Assembly: GCA_007117775.1 (NCBI GenBank)
Contig: SKFX01000028.1
Location: 1 to 6,367 of the forward strand
Origin: Ilumatobacteraceae bacterium
Lineage (GTDB): Bacteria; Actinomycetota; Acidimicrobiia; Acidimicrobiales; Ilumatobacteraceae
Length of the DNA stretch: 6,367 nt
Reading direction: 5' to 3'
Below the pieces are notes generated by a model. The model did no database searches. It was not told the DNA's origin and saw only the letters and a program-made list of their open reading frames with translations. The translations under genes and the position numbers were made by a program. Shown here piece by piece: positions 4,072-6,367 of this stretch (position 1 is the stretch's first letter; each line of letters opens with the position of its first letter).

Positions 4072-5523
4072 TCAGGAACGCCCGCGATACGTGGCGGTGG
4101 TTGCCGCCACGTCCTTGTTGAGGCGCTTGGACAAGTGCAGGCCCTCCAAGATGAACTCCACCGCGGCAGCGACCGCCGCTGGGCTCTCGTCATCTCCGGT
4201 CAGGCCTCGCACCGGTTCACGCAACGCCGGCACCTGCTCGAGGAGGCCGGCGAGTTCTGCGCTCGCGAGATCGCCACCGGTCTGGGCCACGACCCCATCC
4301 TCGAAACTGGTCACCACATCGGCGGTCTCTGCCGGGGACAGACGGTCCTTGAACACCGTCAGCACCGCGGACTTCACCAGATGGTCGAACACCGCCCCAT
4401 CGCGACCCTCGTCGAGCGACTCGATCTCGATCTTGCCGATTGAACTGGCCGCCAATGCGTCGAGATCATCGACTCGGGCCACCGCAGCTCGTTCACCGTG
4501 GCGCAGGCCACGCCGCAGCGCATTGGCTGCCAACGCCTCGTAATTGGACACGCTGAGTCGCACGCTGACTCCTGATCGCTGATTGACCTGCGATGAGGCC
4601 CGTGCCAGCTGGCTGAAGGTGGCCACCACCTCACCGAGGTAATCGGGAACCGAGACCTCGGCCCGGTCGCCGGCCGCATCGACGAGATCGAGCGAGCGGG
4701 CCTCTTGCAGCATGATCCGGTACTCGAGGTCCACCTCGAGGGGATAATGGGTGCGGATCTGGCTGCCGAAACGGTCCTTGAGCGGGGTGATGATCCGACC
4801 GCGGTTGGTGTAGTCCTCCGGATTGGCCGATGCCACCAACAGCACGTCGAGTGGAAGCCGCACCCGGTAGCCACGGATCTGCACATCGCGTTCTTCCAAG
4901 ATGTTCAACAGCCCCACTTGGATCCGCTCAGCCAGATCGGGCAGCTCATTGATCGCGAAAATGCCGCGGTTGGTGCGCGGCACCAGCCCGTAGTGGAGCG
5001 TCAGCTCATCGGACAGATAGCGACCCTCAGCCACCTTGATCGGGTCCACCTCACCGATGAGGTCGGCGATCGAGGTGTCGGGGGTGGCGAGTTTCTCCCC
5101 GAAACGCTGGTCACGATGCACCCAGGTGATCGCAGTCTGCTCACCGTGTTCGGCCACGAGATCGAGCGCATAGCGAGAGACCGGATGATACGGGTCGTCG
5201 TTGATCTCGCTGCCGGCGATGATCGGCATCCACTCATCGAGCAGATTGGTGAGCGAGCGGATCATTCGGGTCTTGGCCTGGCCGCGCTCACCCAGGAAGA
5301 TCACGTCATGGCCGGCGATCAACGCATTCTCGAGTTGCGGCATGACGGTATCCTCATAGCCGAGCACCCCCTCGAAGAGCTGACGACCATCGGCGATACA
5401 GGAGATGGCATTGGCGCGGATCTCATCTTTCACCGACCGCGATACCCATCCGGCAGCGCGCAACTCTTCGATCGTGGATACGGTGTCCGGGCCGAGCCCG
5501 GCCGGCACTGAATCGGTTCCCAT
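4072..5523 (-). CDS. MoxR-like / Mg-chelatase ChlI-like AAA+ ATPase (Rv0958-like)
   Basis: A 483-residue cytosolic AAA+ ATPase. Motifs in order: Walker A GERGQAKT at 78-85 (Lys84, Thr85), with Ala83 where the P-loop consensus has Gly; Walker B region GIFAINELPDL at 187-197, where Asn192-Glu193 replaces the usual Asp-Glu but the catalytic Glu is kept; sensor 1 at ASANPEDY (Asn234); a candidate arginine finger at Arg251 (PLKDRFGSQIR); and a sensor 2 candidate at Arg322 (VSVRLSVSNYEAL). Insertions around 100-180 and the RGYRVRLPLD segment (217-226) fit the ChlI/MoxR clade. The closest relative I recall is mycobacterial Rv0958, annotated as a possible magnesium chelatase, whose gene is next to the VWA gene Rv0959. 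It probably drives the VWA protein encoded at 1374-3377. No chlorophyll or bacteriochlorophyll genes are present, so true Mg-chelatase activity is unlikely. The start has a leaderless-type -10 upstream. Confidence 0.9.
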   Translation of the reverse strand: MGTDSVPAGLGPDTVSTIEELRAAGWVSRSVKDEIRANAISCIADGRQLFEGVLGYEDTVMPQLENALIAGHDVIFLGERGQAKTRMIRSLTNLLDEWMPIIAGSEINDDPYHPVSRYALDLVAEHGEQTAITWVHRDQRFGEKLATPDTSIADLIGEVDPIKVAEGRYLSDELTLHYGLVPRTNRGIFAINELPDLAERIQVGLLNILEERDVQIRGYRVRLPLDVLLVASANPEDYTNRGRIITPLKDRFGSQIRTHYPLEVDLEYRIMLQEARSLDLVDAAGDRAEVSVPDYLGEVVATFSQLARASSQVNQRSGVSVRLSVSNYEALAANALRRGLRHGERAAVARVDDLDALAASSIGKIEIESLDEGRDGAVFDHLVKSAVLTVFKDRLSPAETADVVTSFEDGVVAQTGGDLASAELAGLLEQVPALREPVRGLTGDDESPAAVAAAVEFILEGLHLSKRLNKDVAATTATYRGRS

Positions 5524-5529
5524 GGCACG

Positions 5530-5535
5530 AACCTA
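5530..5535 (-). promoter_or_regulatory. Candidate leaderless -10 element of the MoxR gene
   Basis: Read on the minus strand the hexamer is TAGGTT, fitting TAnnnT, exactly 6 bases before the ATG at 5523-5521. The surrounding GTAGGTTCGTGCCATG is almost the same as the sequence before the left-edge gene. It lies in the 71-base gap after azlD, so the MoxR gene probably has its own promoter and does not depend on azlCD read-through. Confidence 0.5.
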
Positions 5536-5594
5536 CATCCGCTCACGTTGTGACGCATGGCCGAACGGCCAACCACTCGCTCACCGACGCGGTG

Positions 5595-5915
5595 TCAGCC
5601 GAACAGTGCCGCAGCGATCCACAACGCGACCATGCCGGCGATCAGCGACCAGATCAGGTTCTTGCGCCACCACGCCACGATGCCTGCCACCAGCAGCGCC
5701 GACACCTCGATCGGATCGATGCTGACGCCATCGGGTGATGATGCGACGGTCACCACCACCAACGCCGACAGCACCGCCGGGCCGACATTGCGCAGCGCCC
5801 GCTCGACCCCCACCGGCAGTTCGCGATCGGCGAGCACCAACAGCGGCACAGCACGCATCAGATAGGTGCCGACGGCCACCACCACCACGATCGCAATCGC
5901 CGTCAACACGCTCAT
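5595..5915 (-). CDS. azlD: AzlD-family small subunit of a branched-chain amino acid exporter
   Basis: A 106-residue hydrophobic protein. AzlD-family subunits (AzlD, BrnE, YgaH) pair with AzlC/BrnF/YgaZ to export branched-chain amino acids such as valine, isoleucine and leucine. Probable membrane segments lie at about 3-20, 44-60 and 70-104. TYLMRAVPLLVL at 17-28 matches the conserved N-terminal stretch of the family (Arg21, Pro24). Length is normal. The ATG at 5915-5913 overlaps the azlC stop (TGA at 5914-5912), an ATGA arrangement indicating translational coupling. A purine-rich GGGGGTG lies a few bases upstream of the ATG as a weak ribosome binding site within azlC. No Lrp-type regulator gene is seen in the window. 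Confidence 0.85.
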   Translation of the reverse strand: MSVLTAIAIVVVVAVGTYLMRAVPLLVLADRELPVGVERALRNVGPAVLSALVVVTVASSPDGVSIDPIEVSALLVAGIVAWWRKNLIWSLIAGMVALWIAAALFG

Positions 5916-6367
5916 TGGGCACCCCCGACCGGATCGGCACCCGATCTCACCGCTGCCCGCCGCTCGGCGCGCGCCTCGGCGATTGCCCCAGCGACCATCC
6001 CGGCAACGGCGCCGACGAGGATCCCGAGGCGGTCGCGCAGTCCAGCACTCAGTAATGCCACCACCGCGGCCACCACCGCAGCCACCACTGCTGGTCGACG
6101 GGTCAGGCTGACCACGACGAGGCCGACGAACATCACCGCCGGCGCCGAATCAAGTCGCCATGACGCCGGAATCACCGGACCGATGATCATCCCGGTGGTC
6201 ACGAACATCGCCCAGGTCGTGTAGAAGAACACTCCGATCACCAGGTAGTACCGGCGGAATTCGGTCGGATGCAGGTGGGTGCGCGTCGCCACCAGCGCGA
6301 AGACCTGATCGATCAGCACGAATGGTGCAGCCCATCGGAACCAGCGCGGCTGGGCTGCGAACGTCGG
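5912..6367 (-). CDS. azlC: AzlC-family large subunit of a branched-chain amino acid exporter, C-terminal part (cut by window edge)
   Basis: The frame is open from the right edge to the TGA at 5914-5912, giving the last 151 residues of what is normally a protein of about 230-250. The visible part begins PTFAAQPRWFRWAAPFVLID and contains the family-like segment around LIDQVFALVATR, then FRRYYLVIGVFFYTTWAMFV, and SWRLDSAPAVMFVGLVVVSL. Membrane segments fall at about 38-61, 74-90, 95-110 and 117-133 of the fragment. A GTG at 6319 is internal to the conserved domain and should not be taken as the start; the true start lies beyond the window. Overlap with azlD by 4 bases fits the usual azlCD operon. 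It is the membrane-channel partner of AzlD. Confidence 0.85.
   Translation of the reverse strand, partial: PTFAAQPRWFRWAAPFVLIDQVFALVATRTHLHPTEFRRYYLVIGVFFYTTWAMFVTTGMIIGPVIPASWRLDSAPAVMFVGLVVVSLTRRPAVVAAVVAAVVALLSAGLRDRLGILVGAVAGMVAGAIAEARAERRAAVRSGADPVGGAQ

Noticed and set aside
4705..5511. A 268-codon plus-strand open frame opposite the MoxR gene
   Set aside because: The product is an antisense artefact rich in His, Asp and Arg with no recognisable motif, while the minus strand encodes clear AAA+ motifs.
4072..5523. Annotation of the ATPase as a true magnesium chelatase subunit
   Set aside because: No ChlH/BchH or other pigment genes are present, and the pairing with a VWA protein in non-photosynthetic actinobacteria points to a MoxR-type function.
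5912..6319. GTG at 6319 as the start of the AzlC-like gene
   Set aside because: The frame stays open to the window edge and residues upstream of the GTG continue a plausible AzlC segment. Starting there would remove the N-terminal half of the family domain.

Overview
The window looks like chromosomal DNA from a GC-rich actinobacterium. The strongest evidence is two WhiB-family iron-sulfur regulators, a family restricted to Actinobacteria and their phages. A MoxR-type ATPase and VWA-protein pair resembling mycobacterial Rv0958/Rv0959, and several leaderless-type promoters, agree with this. Protein style (WhiB paralogue pair, stand-alone class III cyclase) would fit a deep-branching lineage such as Acidimicrobiia, but that placement is a guess. 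No rRNA, tRNA, CRISPR array, insertion sequence or phage gene was recognised.

Layout, left to right. Positions 1-94 hold the first 31 codons of an unidentified minus-strand gene that runs off the left edge. Positions 95-511 are gene-free and carry two short tandem repeats and a candidate promoter for the plus-strand whiB paralogue at 512-859. A second whiB paralogue, close to WhiB/WhiB2 (WhmD), lies convergently at 866-1159, with only 6 bases between the two stop codons. Its upstream region (1160-1373) has a strong hairpin and an AT-richer stretch with an inverted repeat. The minus-strand VWA-domain gene follows (1374-3377), then a plus-strand class III nucleotide cyclase (3440-3988), a minus-strand MoxR-like AAA+ ATPase (4072-5523), and the overlapping minus-strand azlD (5595-5915) and azlC (5912 to the right edge) genes of a branched-chain amino acid exporter.

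The central unit is the MoxR ATPase plus VWA protein. These are probably a AAA+ motor and a metal-dependent adaptor, by analogy with the ChlI/ChlD, RavA/ViaA and MoxR/VWA pairs. In mycobacteria the two homologous genes are adjacent. Here they are separated by a cyclase gene on the other strand, whose promoter is divergent from that of the VWA gene. All catalytic positions of an adenylate cyclase are present, so a cAMP link to the ATPase/VWA system is possible but inferred only from position.

Four start codons (partial gene, VWA gene, cyclase, MoxR gene) each have a TAnnnT -10 hexamer ending 6-7 bases upstream of the ATG and no convincing Shine-Dalgarno sequence, as expected of leaderless mRNAs. 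The two whiB genes instead have Shine-Dalgarno sequences and longer leaders. The window therefore mixes two translation-initiation modes in a gene-specific way.
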